This document shows, piece by piece, positions 51,277 through 60,209 of a DNA stretch of 64,000 nt. Under the pieces are notes generated by a model that did no database searches, had not been told where the DNA came from, and saw only the letters and a list, made by a program, of their open reading frames with translations. Where the stretch lies: assembly GCF_015210005.1 (NCBI RefSeq), contig NZ_MU158698.1:939009-1003008 (forward strand), given 5' to 3'. The DNA is from Sphingobacterium hungaricum. Its GTDB lineage: Bacteria; Bacteroidota; Bacteroidia; Sphingobacteriales; Sphingobacteriaceae. Every line of letters starts with the position of its first letter. The stretch's first letter is position 1. Position numbers and translations under genes: made by a program.

Positions 51277-51897
51277 ATGTTATTAAAAATATACGAAAAC
51301 AACCCAAATCCTAAAGCGATTGATCAAGCTGTAGAAATCTTGAAAAAAGGCGGTGTGATCATTTATCCAACGGATACAGTTTACGGGATTGGCTGTGATA
51401 TTACAAATCAAAAAGCGATCGAACGTGTTTGTTCTATTCGCGGATTGAAACCCGACAAAGCGAATTTGTCCTTTATCTGTTATGATTTGACGGACATTTC
51501 ATTATATACGAAACCATTCGACACCACTGTTTTTCGGGTGCTGAAGAAAGCATTGCCAGGTCCATTTACATTTATTTTCAATGCGAGCGGTCAGGTACCA
51601 AAACTTTTAAGTTCAAAAAAGAAAACTGTCGGTATTCGTGTTCCTGATAACGAAATTGTACGTTTAATCGTCAAGGAATTAGGAAATCCTATTGTGACTA
51701 CGTCAATCCATGATGAAGACGAGATTATCGAATATTCTACAGATCCAGAATTGATTTACGAAAAATATCAAGACAAGGTGGATTTGGTTATCGATGGCGG
51801 ATACGGAGACAATGTCGCATCGACCGTTGTTGATGTAACCAATGGAGAATTTGAAGTCATTCGTGAAGGAAAAGGTGATCTGGAACAGTACCTATAA
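51277..51897 (+). CDS. Sua5/YciO/YrdC-family protein (L-threonylcarbamoyladenylate synthase type)
   Basis: A 206-residue YrdC-fold protein. It has the family's GGVIIYPTDTVYGIGCD block, the ATP/nucleic-acid binding RGLKPDKANLSFICYDL and KALPGPFTFIF, and VGIRVPDN. Sua5/YrdC members make threonylcarbamoyl-AMP for tRNA t6A, but this length and the RGLKPDKANLS segment fit the YciO branch, whose role is less certain. The ATG at 51277 was chosen over a TTG at 51250. It converges with the SRPBCC gene with no spacer. Confidence 0.88.
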   Translation: MLLKIYENNPNPKAIDQAVEILKKGGVIIYPTDTVYGIGCDITNQKAIERVCSIRGLKPDKANLSFICYDLTDISLYTKPFDTTVFRVLKKALPGPFTFIFNASGQVPKLLSSKKKTVGIRVPDNEIVRLIVKELGNPIVTTSIHDEDEIIEYSTDPELIYEKYQDKVDLVIDGGYGDNVASTVVDVTNGEFEVIREGKGDLEQYL

Positions 51898-52335
51898 TTA
51901 AGCTTCCTCTACCCTCTTTTTCAGAGCTTGATTAAATAGGATAAATCCATTAGTTGTAGCACCATCAATCATCTTTTTAAACAACGGAACTAAGAGTCCA
52001 GAAAAATTTTCTCCTTGGATAAATTTTGTTGTTTTTTCGTCAATGGCTTCAAATTTGAAATAATGTTCACCGTCAAACAATCCTGGAAAAATCAATTCTC
52101 CTTTCCATCGCAATTCCTGAAATTCGTCGAGTTTCAAGATTTTTGGTTTCATGGTCATTCCCGGTCCATCGGGTTGTTCTAATTTTATTTTAACAGATTT
52201 TCCGACTTGAGGGTATCCAGAGAAGTGTTTTAGAGTAGGGCTCCATTCGGGATAAGAATGAAAATCAGAAAAAATTGCCCAAACTTTCTCAATTGGCGCC
52301 TCGATACTAATTTCGTTTTCTATACTTTTTTTCAT
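51898..52335 (-). CDS. SRPBCC family protein
   Basis: A 145-residue START/Bet v1-type (SRPBCC) lipid-binding fold: IEAPIEKVWAIFSDFHSYPEWSPT at the N-terminus is the family signature, and the long C-terminal helix (MIDGATTNGFILFNQALKKRVEEA) fits. Such proteins bind small hydrophobic ligands; the ligand is unknown. Its upstream side abuts copy 2 of the dispersed repeat. Confidence 0.85.
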   Translation of the reverse strand: MKKSIENEISIEAPIEKVWAIFSDFHSYPEWSPTLKHFSGYPQVGKSVKIKLEQPDGPGMTMKPKILKLDEFQELRWKGELIFPGLFDGEHYFKFEAIDEKTTKFIQGENFSGLLVPLFKKMIDGATTNGFILFNQALKKRVEEA

Positions 52336-52428
52336 ACTTCAAAAGTAAAGCACTTTGAAAGAAATGCGCTTGACAAAAATCAAGAATTTTCGCTCGATGT
52401 GAATGGTTGGGACTCTTTGCTCTACTAA

Positions 52429-52886
52429 CAATGACAGATTTAATACTGGCTAATCCATATAGATATTGTTCCGTAGGAGCTACCGCTTTGTAGCACAAAA
52501 TATTTCTCCGGTTTTTTTTCCTACAAAGCAGTTGTGCCTACGGTACATTGAGCGGAAAATGTATTGCCTTTGAAATTGCTCCGTAGGAGCAAAATGTTTG
52601 TAGGAAAAAAATACGTAATAATAATAGCGTGCCGTAGGTACGCAACAATTTATTTTTAAGCCATATAAATCTTGTCGATTGGATTGCGTACCTACGGCAC
52701 GCATTTAATTCTCCTAACTATTTCTACAAACATTCAGCCTCTAACGAGGCTTTAAAATAAAGTATAATCCGACCTCTATTCATTATTCAATATATTTTAC
52801 TGTTTTAGGAGCGTATTGACAAAAAATCAATTAGCACTTTACTATCAACATCTTCCAAAAGTTTTGTGAGCAAAATTTAGTTCCTC
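52429..52886 (-). repeat. Dispersed non-coding repeat, copy 2 (inverted)
   Basis: About 460 bp that matches copy 1 (32099-32620) on the opposite strand over its whole length, by eye about 85% alike, with the identical 43-bp block at 52715-52757. Its hairpin is perfect: GCGTGCCGTAGGTACGCAA at 52627-52645 with its exact complement at 52684-52702. It lacks the ~65 bp present near 32486-32552 of copy 1. It has no gene of its own; short frames in it have no protein-like features. Confidence 0.85.
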
Positions 52887-52944
52887 AGAGTAAAAAACGA
52901 ATGTTCTCATTCTGAATGCGGTAGCAAATTTTAATTCTTAAAAA

Positions 52945-53511
52945 TCAAGAATTCACTTTCGCTCGAATTCTGCTTAAGGTTTCGGCAGACATTCCGAGTA
53001 CAGAAGCGATGTATTGCAAGGGAACTTGCTGAAAAACATCTTTATTATTTTCGAAATATTCCTGATAACGTTCTTCTGCTGAAGTGGAAATAAACTTGAA
53101 AATCCTGCTCTCCATTTGCATAAAACATTTGGCCATAAAACGTTTTTCCATAATGCTCCAGCTAGGGATTTCTTGTTCAAATAACTGATAATCGGATTGC
53201 TGAACGGTATAAATAGTCGCGTCGGTAAGCGCCTGAATCGACCAGCGGTTTGGCTGGTTGAAGATAAACGATGCCAAATCTGTAATAAAATATCCTTTTC
53301 CTGCAATCCATTGTGTCACTTCCCTAGATTCAGTATGGCAAAAAACCCGAAAATAACCTGATTCTATATAGGAAAATGTTTGGCAAGGTTTGCCTACTTG
53401 AGTGTAGAATTGATTTTTTACGAGTGTTTGTTTTTGGAATTTTGACAGAATGCGATTCAAATCATCCTGTTCGGCACTAAATAACCCCAGAAGTTGAAGC
53501 TTTAAATCCAT
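52945..53511 (-). CDS. Crp/Fnr-family transcriptional regulator
   Basis: A 188-residue regulator: a cyclic-nucleotide-binding-like beta barrel (about 20-115, with YIESGYFRVF and a WIAGKGYFITD segment) and a C-terminal winged helix of shortened form ending VPLQYIASVLGMSAETLSRIRAKV. The Fnr 4Fe-4S Cys pattern is absent. This short type is common in Bacteroidota and often lacks a clear ligand. It starts 3 bp after the DUF721 gene and ends the tilS-to-crp transcript. Confidence 0.88.
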   Translation of the reverse strand: MDLKLQLLGLFSAEQDDLNRILSKFQKQTLVKNQFYTQVGKPCQTFSYIESGYFRVFCHTESREVTQWIAGKGYFITDLASFIFNQPNRWSIQALTDATIYTVQQSDYQLFEQEIPSWSIMEKRFMAKCFMQMESRIFKFISTSAEERYQEYFENNKDVFQQVPLQYIASVLGMSAETLSRIRAKVNS

Positions 53512-53514
53512 TGC

Positions 53515-53829
53515 CTACAAGATAACCAGCTCTTCGACCACCACTTTTCCGACATATTCATTGACATTGACCATAATTTGCTTGCGCATCAGCATCAGCT
53601 CATTCTTGATTACAGCAGATTCCACTTTAACAAAAAGCTTCTTGTCTTTGATATAAATCTGTTGCGTACGGTTGGCGATGGCTTTGCCAATGATATTCGG
53701 CCAAGCCGAAAGAATGGATGTTTCATCGAATTTACGGCGCAGATGATACACATCCAGCATTTTTTCTACTGCCTGTTTGATAGAAATATCGTCATTTCTT
53801 CTAAATGCATCGTCTTTATAGTTCGCCAT
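53515..53829 (-). CDS. DUF721 (DciA-like) protein
   Basis: A 104-residue protein of the DUF721 family, which includes DciA, the loader partner of the replicative helicase in many bacteria. It shows the family's SILSAWPNIIGKAIANRTQ and LFVKVESAVIKNELMLMR segments. It overlaps the end of recF by 14 nt, an arrangement common in Bacteroidota that ties it to replication and repair. DciA activity is inferred from the family. Confidence 0.88.
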   Translation of the reverse strand: MANYKDDAFRRNDDISIKQAVEKMLDVYHLRRKFDETSILSAWPNIIGKAIANRTQQIYIKDKKLFVKVESAVIKNELMLMRKQIMVNVNEYVGKVVVEELVIL

Positions 53830-54925
53830 GAATCATCCCTCCTTGAATATCAAATATACGAATTGGATGAGCGATTTCGTCAAAAATCTTTCGAAGTCTC
53901 AATGCGTCCGTGTCGGTAATGAACAATTGTCCAAATTCGTCATCAGCCACAAGTTTCATCAACTTTTTTGTTCGATTGGCATCCAGTTTATCAAAGATAT
54001 CATCCAATAATAGGATTGGATTCAAATGCTTATTCTTTTTCAAAAATGCATACTGCGCTAACTTCAAAGCAATCAGAAATGACTTTTGCTGTCCTTGCGA
54101 ACCAAATTTCTTCAACGACATCCCATCATGAATTGTAAAATTCAAATCGTCTTTATGAATTCCTTGCGTTGTTCTTTCCAGTATTCTATCCTTTTCCAGA
54201 TTCAGCTGTAACAAATTCAGGAAAGATTCGGAATGCAATGGCGATTCGTACAACAAAGCAACTTCTTCCGACTCATCAGAAAGGTAGGCGTAGTACTTTA
54301 TAAACTCTGGATGAAATTCTTCCATGAAGCGCTTGCGCCGTTCAAAAATCTTTTCTCCAATAGAAACGAGCTGTAAATTCATGACTTCCAGCAGTCCCAA
54401 ATCTAAGCTAAATTCTGCTTTAGCTTTTTTCAGCAAAGCATTGCGTTGCAACAAAACACGATTGTATGCGATTAAGGTATCCAAATATTGATTGTCCGTT
54501 TGTGAGATGACATTGTCAACGAACTTACGGCGCTCTTCACTACCTTCGGTAATGATTATATGGTCATTTGGTGAAATCATCACCAATGGAAATTGACCAA
54601 TATGATCAGCCAATCGGGGATAATCCTTTTTATTCCGCTTGAATTGTTTCTTCTGATTTTTCTTTAAACTGCACGAAATCGTACTGGGAAGGTCGTCTTT
54701 TTCAAAATCGCCTTGAATCATGAAAAATTCTTCACCTTTTTTGATGTGCTGGGAATCTACAGGATTAAAATAGGATTTACAAAGGGACAAATAATGAATG
54801 GCATCTAGCAGATTGGTCTTGCCAGCGCCATTGTTCCCTGCAAAAGCATTTGTTTCTGGAATAAACGTTAACGTAGATTCCTGATAATTCTTGAAATTTA
54901 ATAATGAAAGATGCTTGAGCCACAT
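53816..54925 (-). CDS. recF: DNA replication/repair protein RecF
   Basis: A 369-residue SMC-like ATPase that loads RecA at gapped DNA with RecO and RecR. Walker A is FAGNNGAGKTNLLDAI (about 29-44), the signature is GSQGQQKSFLIALKLAQ, and Walker B is PILLLDDIFDKLD. Length is normal. It overlaps the DUF721 gene by 14 nt. dnaN and dnaA are not adjacent here, unlike in many other phyla. Confidence 0.96.
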   Translation of the reverse strand: MWLKHLSLLNFKNYQESTLTFIPETNAFAGNNGAGKTNLLDAIHYLSLCKSYFNPVDSQHIKKGEEFFMIQGDFEKDDLPSTISCSLKKNQKKQFKRNKKDYPRLADHIGQFPLVMISPNDHIIITEGSEERRKFVDNVISQTDNQYLDTLIAYNRVLLQRNALLKKAKAEFSLDLGLLEVMNLQLVSIGEKIFERRKRFMEEFHPEFIKYYAYLSDESEEVALLYESPLHSESFLNLLQLNLEKDRILERTTQGIHKDDLNFTIHDGMSLKKFGSQGQQKSFLIALKLAQYAFLKKNKHLNPILLLDDIFDKLDANRTKKLMKLVADDEFGQLFITDTDALRLRKIFDEIAHPIRIFDIQGGMIHGEL

Positions 54926-54961
54926 AGAAAAACAAAGATAAGCTTTAGAAAAACTAAACGC

Positions 54962-55267
54962 TTACTTTATTTCTTCGAAATCAATAAACTCACCAGCCGT
55001 AGCCGTTCCTTTTCGCTCGTCCTCTTTTGGCGGAACATAGTCCACATGGATTTTCCCATCCGGCTTCTGTTGCTGAGTCTTGAACTGATCAAAAGGGTTT
55101 GAATTTGTATATTGATATGATTGTTGTCCTGACTGTGATTGTTGTGCTTTTTGCATTAACTTTTCAGCCATTTTTCGCATAGCGAATGGCATGATAAGTC
55201 GCATCGCAAACTTAAATATATAATAAAATGCAACTGCACAGATTATAAAATATAAAAAGCTATTCAT
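54962..55267 (-). CDS. DUF4834 domain-containing membrane protein
   Basis: A 101-residue protein with one N-terminal membrane helix (about 4-25), a basic amphipathic segment (MRKMAEKLMQKAQQ), a Gln/Ser-rich linker and an acidic tail with IHVDYVPPKE, as in DUF4834. Function unknown. It is 36 bp upstream of recF. Confidence 0.8.
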   Translation of the reverse strand: MNSFLYFIICAVAFYYIFKFAMRLIMPFAMRKMAEKLMQKAQQSQSGQQSYQYTNSNPFDQFKTQQQKPDGKIHVDYVPPKEDERKGTATAGEFIDFEEIK

Positions 55268-55353
55268 AATAATTTTACTGTTATCCTCAAATTTAATAAA
55301 TATAGTTATTCAAAATGTTAACTGAATGTCAGAGATAGATTGATTAACATTAT

Positions 55354-55839
55354 TTAAGATTTCACCTGAGCTTGTTTAACGGCTTTGACCAATTCGTCTG
55401 CTCGTTGCGTTCCGATGATGTAAATCAATCCATCCCTATCTGTTAACCAAACGGCATCTCTCCCATCTGAATAAAAACGAATCTTCCCATTCTTATGCAA
55501 ATTGTACACTGGATTATTAAAAAAATAGGTACTGTATGGCTTTTTTTCTACTTTAACAATGGAGTTTAAATCAATTTTCACCAAACTTGTGCTCCACAAT
55601 CCGCTCAATGTTAAAAAATTCGGAGTCACTTCCGTCTTGTAATTGATCATGTACATCATGATAATCGAAACCACGATAATCGAAGCACCGACAATAAAGA
55701 AAAGCTGGCTTGAAGCAAGATGATCTAAATTTAAATAATAGGCCGAAAAACAGAACAATGCCAATATCAATCGCACACTGATCCATGTTTTATCCCGTCC
55801 TAAATATTGTTTTTCTTGAAATAAGTATTCTTCTGCCAT
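55354..55839 (-). CDS. Hypothetical membrane protein with a PH-like domain
   Basis: A 161-residue protein with two adjacent hydrophobic helices (about 21-37 and 46-65) followed by a beta-rich segment of about 90 residues resembling bacterial PH-like domains (VTPNFLTLSGLWSTSLVKIDLNS is typical of that layout). No family name is certain. It begins 3 bp after the tilS stop, so it is co-expressed with it. Confidence 0.6.
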   Translation of the reverse strand: MAEEYLFQEKQYLGRDKTWISVRLILALFCFSAYYLNLDHLASSQLFFIVGASIIVVSIIMMYMINYKTEVTPNFLTLSGLWSTSLVKIDLNSIVKVEKKPYSTYFFNNPVYNLHKNGKIRFYSDGRDAVWLTDRDGLIYIIGTQRADELVKAVKQAQVKS

Positions 55840-55842
55840 ATG

Positions 55843-57177
55843 CTAATTTTCACAAACTAAAGTTACTACTTTTTGTGTTTTTCTGGTTAGTTTATACCGA
55901 TTATCTATTCGATTATTTACTACCCACATAATATCATTATTTCCATTTAATAAAACACAGACCTCATCTTTCTCAAACAAGTTTAACTTGATGCCGATTA
56001 AATAGTCACTTACTTTTTTAAACCCCCTCATTCCTAAAGGAACAAACTTATCGCCATTTTTCCATCGCCTTAATGTCAAAGGAAAAGTTAATTTATCAAA
56101 ATCGAATTGTGCAACACCCTCATCATTGTTAATCTCCGTGTTTTTATTGACCTCCATCAAGTATTTTTTATTCATAAATTGGAAATCAACATCTCGATGC
56201 TCGATAAGCAATTCTTCTTCATTTCGAACGGATTGCAACTTTCTTAACCAAATATACTCTCTATCCAATAACAATTCGTGTGAAGAAGATTCAAAAATCC
56301 GACCAGAACCATTTTCCCAAGAATCTTTCAGATCCTGCAGAATGGCTTTGGAAAAATTAAACTCATTAAATAGCGCAAAAACCATCGGTCCGCTGTTTAG
56401 ATACACCTGTAGCTTGATTTTTTCGATTTTAAATAAGGTTTCTGAAACCGATTGAAACAATGCCTTTTTGACAGGAGCTAGAAATTCATTCAGCAGGCTG
56501 TAGGAATCATTGAAATTTTGAATGCTTTGAATAAATGTTTTATCAAATTCTGGATTGATTTCCCTCAACAATGGAACAACCTTCAGCCGGATTTTATTCC
56601 TGCTATATTTAGTCTCGAAATTTGACGCATCATCTCTGAAAGGCACATTCCATTGCTTCGCAATATCTTGAACATCCTGAGACGTGAAATGAAGGATCGG
56701 ACGCAAAATTTTATCACGGATAGGCTGAATGCCGCACAAACCTTTCAACCCTGTTCCTCGAGTCAGATTTAACAGAACCGTTTCTACTTGGTCATTCGAG
56801 TGCTGCGCAACGGCAATGTATTGCGCTTCTTGCTCAATTCTCAATTCTTCAAACCAAGCATAGCGCAATTCCCTAGCAGATACTTGAATGGAAATTTTGT
56901 GCTGATCAGCAAACTTTTCTGTATCGAAAGATTTAACGAAGAAAGGCAACTTATGATTCAGCGCATACTTCCTTACTAATTTTTCGTCTAAATCAGATTC
57001 CTCTCCACGCAAGTTAAAATTACAATGAGCGAGAATTATCGAATAACCAGAACGGTAAAAAAGCTCCGTCATCACCATGGAATCCTTTCCTCCGCTGACG
57101 GCAAGAACCACAGTATCATCTTTTCCTAAAAGCTGATTATCAAGAATGTATCGTTGAAATTGACCTAAGAAATCCAT
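55843..57177 (-). CDS. tilS: tRNA(Ile)-lysidine synthase
   Basis: TilS converts the wobble cytidine of tRNA-Ile(CAU) to lysidine using ATP and lysine. The 444-residue protein has the PP-loop SGGKDS at 28-33, HCNFNLRGEES, a central QHSNDQVETVLLNLTRGTG block, and the C-terminal TilS domain with LRRWKNGDKFVPLGMRGFKKVSDYL. Length is standard. It heads a transcript through recF to the crp-like gene. Confidence 0.96.
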   Translation of the reverse strand: MDFLGQFQRYILDNQLLGKDDTVVLAVSGGKDSMVMTELFYRSGYSIILAHCNFNLRGEESDLDEKLVRKYALNHKLPFFVKSFDTEKFADQHKISIQVSARELRYAWFEELRIEQEAQYIAVAQHSNDQVETVLLNLTRGTGLKGLCGIQPIRDKILRPILHFTSQDVQDIAKQWNVPFRDDASNFETKYSRNKIRLKVVPLLREINPEFDKTFIQSIQNFNDSYSLLNEFLAPVKKALFQSVSETLFKIEKIKLQVYLNSGPMVFALFNEFNFSKAILQDLKDSWENGSGRIFESSSHELLLDREYIWLRKLQSVRNEEELLIEHRDVDFQFMNKKYLMEVNKNTEINNDEGVAQFDFDKLTFPLTLRRWKNGDKFVPLGMRGFKKVSDYLIGIKLNLFEKDEVCVLLNGNNDIMWVVNNRIDNRYKLTRKTQKVVTLVCEN

Positions 57178-57281
57178 AGGGCTAATTTAATGAAATAAAT
57201 CAATCGATTTATTTGTCCTAAAAAAATGTTAAACACTCTTAAATCGTCTAGATTAAATGGAAAATGTATCTAATTTTTGCA

Positions 57282-57289
57282 TATTTTTG
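57282..57289 (+). promoter_or_regulatory. -7 element immediately before the OstA-like gene
   Basis: TATTTTTG is a perfect -7; the start codon GTG at 57295 lies exactly where transcription should begin, as for the gene at 5399. The -33 region is weak. Confidence 0.5.
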
Positions 57290-57294
57290 AACCT

Positions 57295-59595
57295 GTGAGA
57301 ATTTGGCTACTAGTATTACTTTTTTTTAGCGCTGCAGGTGTAACATTTGGACAAACTCCAATCCCTCAAAACCCTGCGCAACAGCAAAATAATCAGCCAA
57401 TCAAGCTTATTAGCTCTGTTTATACCAAAATCTTAAATCAAAATACATTCAGCAGTCTTTCGCCTCTTTATGAGCATAATGGAAACACATTAAAAGCAGA
57501 TAGCGGGGTCTTGTATGAAGATGATATCAAACGGCAGTTTTTTGAGGCCTTCGGCAACGTCGTAATCACGCAACCTTCAGGAACCGTAATCTATGCCGAA
57601 CGTTTGCATTATGACGTGACCACGCAACATGCGATTCTCACGCGAAATGTCCGCATGGTTGATGGACCATCCGTTTTAACGACGAATTACTTAACGTATA
57701 ATATGCGAAGCAAAACCGGAACGTACACCGGTGGCGGAAGAATTATCAGTAAAGGCGACACCATCACCTCTAAAAACGCTTATTATTTCGAATTAACGAA
57801 AGATGCGTATTTCAGAAATCAAGTAGTCGTCCGCACACCAGACGTCAAAATTTTCACGGATACCATGCGCTATAATTCGCTTGAGCGCGTGACCTACTTT
57901 TTTGGCCCAACCAATATCAAAGGGAATAATGGCGAAAATTTATACACGGAACTTGGAAATTACAACACAGGAACCGATGTTGCAAAATTTTCGAAAAATA
58001 ACCTTTATACCGAAGGCTCTAAATTCTTGAAAGGCGATAGCTTGTATTATGAGCGAAATGGCGGTTTCGGAGAAGCTTTTCGCAACGTCGTTTTTATTGA
58101 CACGCTAGATAAATTTTATGCAAATGGTGGATATGGGCTTTATAAACAAGGGGAAGAGTCAATTTTAATGACCGACAAACCCTTGATAACTTATGTCATC
58201 GTTCAAGACGATACCACGCAAAATAATGTGGCTCAAGATTCTGTCGCATTGGACGAAGAAAAAACATTAAGCCGACGAGAAAAAAGAAGGCTCGAAAAAG
58301 AAGCTGAAGTGGAAAACCAAGCTGACCTGTCTGATTCAACAGCTACCGAAATAAAGGCCATTGGCATTGCTCCACAGCCCGAACCGAAGATAGATTCGGT
58401 ATACATGACGGCAGACACGCTTTTTTCGAAAGTGATTTTAGTAAAGGATTATAAACCGTTGGATTTAAAATTAAATCGAGATGGTGGAGAAATATTGGAT
58501 GAAACCGATATCGATTATGGTGATGACGAAGATGAATTTGGAGTAGATTCACTGGGACGAGGTTCTTTAGAACTTGATTCTTTGGGCTTAGGAGATATTC
58601 AAAGAGGTACAGATTCATTAGAAACGAAGGTTGGACAAGAGCTTGTCAAAAAAGCAGAGGAGAAAATCGACTCAACGAAAATAAAAACGGCAAAACCGAT
58701 TGTCGCGGCAGCAAAGAAAGAACTAACGGTAGAGCAAACCGTCAAAGCAGACAGCTTGCTTCGAAATAATGCAGAATTTCCGAGCGGCCTGGAGGCGGAT
58801 AGTTTGCTATCCAAAGCGATTACATCCGTGCAGTTGCCTGATACCACAATTAAGGATTCTACCATTGCCTACTCCGATACCGCGCGTACGCGGATTGTGA
58901 ATGCTTATTACAATGTGCGCTTATTTAAATCGGATTTACAGGCGGTCGCAGATTCAGTGTATTATGGCATGGTGGACTCGATGTTCCGTTTTATGGGTAA
59001 ACCTATGATTTGGGCAGAAGGTTCGCAAATTTCGGCTGACACACTTTTCTTGCAGATTAAAAATCAAAAACTCGATAATGCGCTGTTAAAAGACAATGCT
59101 TTTATGGTCAATGTCGTTTTGGATACGGTGAAATTTAACCAACTCAAAGGACGAAAAATCACGGCATTTTTTACGAACAATAACGTCGATCGAATTTATG
59201 TGGACGGCAACGCCGAAAACTTGATTTTTACATCAAACGATAGTTTGAACATTATCAATGAAATGTTCCATGACCGCAGCAGCAGGATTAAAATCAAGAT
59301 GGAGAACAAAGAAATCATCGATTATGTTTCTGCGAAAAAAGTAGATCAAAAAGTCTATCCATTTAAGCTGGTCAGTGCCGAAAATGAAATTCTTCCAGGT
59401 TTTATCTGGCGACCGCAAGACCGTCCAAAATCGAAAGAAGATTTATTAAATCGAAAACGAGAGGTTTCTACGCCTGTGGACCCGAATGAGAAGCCGGAAA
59501 ATCCAGGTAAACGAACCGTTCAGGACGAGGTGATTGATAAGATTTTAGAAAATAAGGACAAGATCCTCGCCCCTCCTTTAAAGAAAGCAGAATAA
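57295..59595 (+). CDS. OstA/LptA-like outer-membrane assembly protein
   Basis: A 766-residue exported protein with an N-terminal signal peptide (VRIWLLVLLFFSAAGVTFGQ), then OstA-like repeats related to LptA/LptD N-termini (about 45-300: KADSGVLYEDDIKRQFFEAFG, VIYAERLHYD, STISKGD-like), a long charged low-complexity linker (about 315-530) and a second OstA-like segment (about 545-700). It likely binds or bridges LPS in the periplasm. The GTG at 57295 is preferred over the TTG at 57277 since it puts Arg and the hydrophobic core at the N-terminus. Single gene. Confidence 0.82.
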   Translation: MRIWLLVLLFFSAAGVTFGQTPIPQNPAQQQNNQPIKLISSVYTKILNQNTFSSLSPLYEHNGNTLKADSGVLYEDDIKRQFFEAFGNVVITQPSGTVIYAERLHYDVTTQHAILTRNVRMVDGPSVLTTNYLTYNMRSKTGTYTGGGRIISKGDTITSKNAYYFELTKDAYFRNQVVVRTPDVKIFTDTMRYNSLERVTYFFGPTNIKGNNGENLYTELGNYNTGTDVAKFSKNNLYTEGSKFLKGDSLYYERNGGFGEAFRNVVFIDTLDKFYANGGYGLYKQGEESILMTDKPLITYVIVQDDTTQNNVAQDSVALDEEKTLSRREKRRLEKEAEVENQADLSDSTATEIKAIGIAPQPEPKIDSVYMTADTLFSKVILVKDYKPLDLKLNRDGGEILDETDIDYGDDEDEFGVDSLGRGSLELDSLGLGDIQRGTDSLETKVGQELVKKAEEKIDSTKIKTAKPIVAAAKKELTVEQTVKADSLLRNNAEFPSGLEADSLLSKAITSVQLPDTTIKDSTIAYSDTARTRIVNAYYNVRLFKSDLQAVADSVYYGMVDSMFRFMGKPMIWAEGSQISADTLFLQIKNQKLDNALLKDNAFMVNVVLDTVKFNQLKGRKITAFFTNNNVDRIYVDGNAENLIFTSNDSLNIINEMFHDRSSRIKIKMENKEIIDYVSAKKVDQKVYPFKLVSAENEILPGFIWRPQDRPKSKEDLLNRKREVSTPVDPNEKPENPGKRTVQDEVIDKILENKDKILAPPLKKAE

Positions 59596-59627
59596 TTCTT
59601 CAGCCTAACAACTGCCGCAAATTTCTC

Positions 59628-60209
59628 TTAAGATTTTTTGGTTTCGGATAAAAACTCCGCTAGTTTTTTGACCGCTATCGCACGATGGCTAATGCTGTTT
59701 TTTTCGTCAGCACTCATTTCTGCAAAAGTCTTGTCGTATCCATTAGGAATAAATATTGGATCGTAGCCAAATCCTTTAGTACCCACTTTAGAATTGATAA
59801 TCGTACCTTCAATAGCGCCTTCGAAAAAATAGTTTTGTGCATCGAGCTGCAACGAAATTACTGTACGGAAGCGAGCGCTTCTGTCAGTTATTCCTTCCAT
59901 CTTTTGCAGCACCAATTCAATATTTTTTTCCATATCCCGAGAACCGGAATAGCGAGCAGAATAAACTCCTGGTTCACCATGCAAGGCATCAATCTCCAAC
60001 CCAGAATCATCTGCAAAGCAATCCATATTTAGCTTATCCACTAAATAATCAGATTTCTGTTTTGCATTGGCTTCGAACGTGTCGCCCGTTTCGGGAATAT
60101 CTTCATACAGGCCAACTTCTTCCAAAGTTTGAATATCGAATTGATTTCCGATTATAGCCTGAACTTCTTCTAGTTTATGCAGGTTATTGGTTGCAAATAG
60201 GATTTTCAT
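59628..60209 (-). CDS. rdgB: XTP/dITP diphosphatase (RdgB/HAM1)
   Basis: A 193-residue house-cleaning enzyme that hydrolyses XTP, ITP and dITP to the monophosphate. It shows ATNNLHKLEEV (nucleotide binding), the catalytic Asp-rich CFADDSGLEIDALHGEPGVYSARY and the C-terminal FGYDPIFIPNGYDKTFAEM and SHRAIA blocks. It overlaps the preceding gene by 1 nt. Confidence 0.96.
   Translation of the reverse strand: MKILFATNNLHKLEEVQAIIGNQFDIQTLEEVGLYEDIPETGDTFEANAKQKSDYLVDKLNMDCFADDSGLEIDALHGEPGVYSARYSGSRDMEKNIELVLQKMEGITDRSARFRTVISLQLDAQNYFFEGAIEGTIINSKVGTKGFGYDPIFIPNGYDKTFAEMSADEKNSISHRAIAVKKLAEFLSETKKS

Noticed and set aside
52307..52704. Short frames inside copy 2 of the dispersed repeat
   Set aside because: Copy 1 does not preserve the same frames as proteins, and the residues are low complexity.
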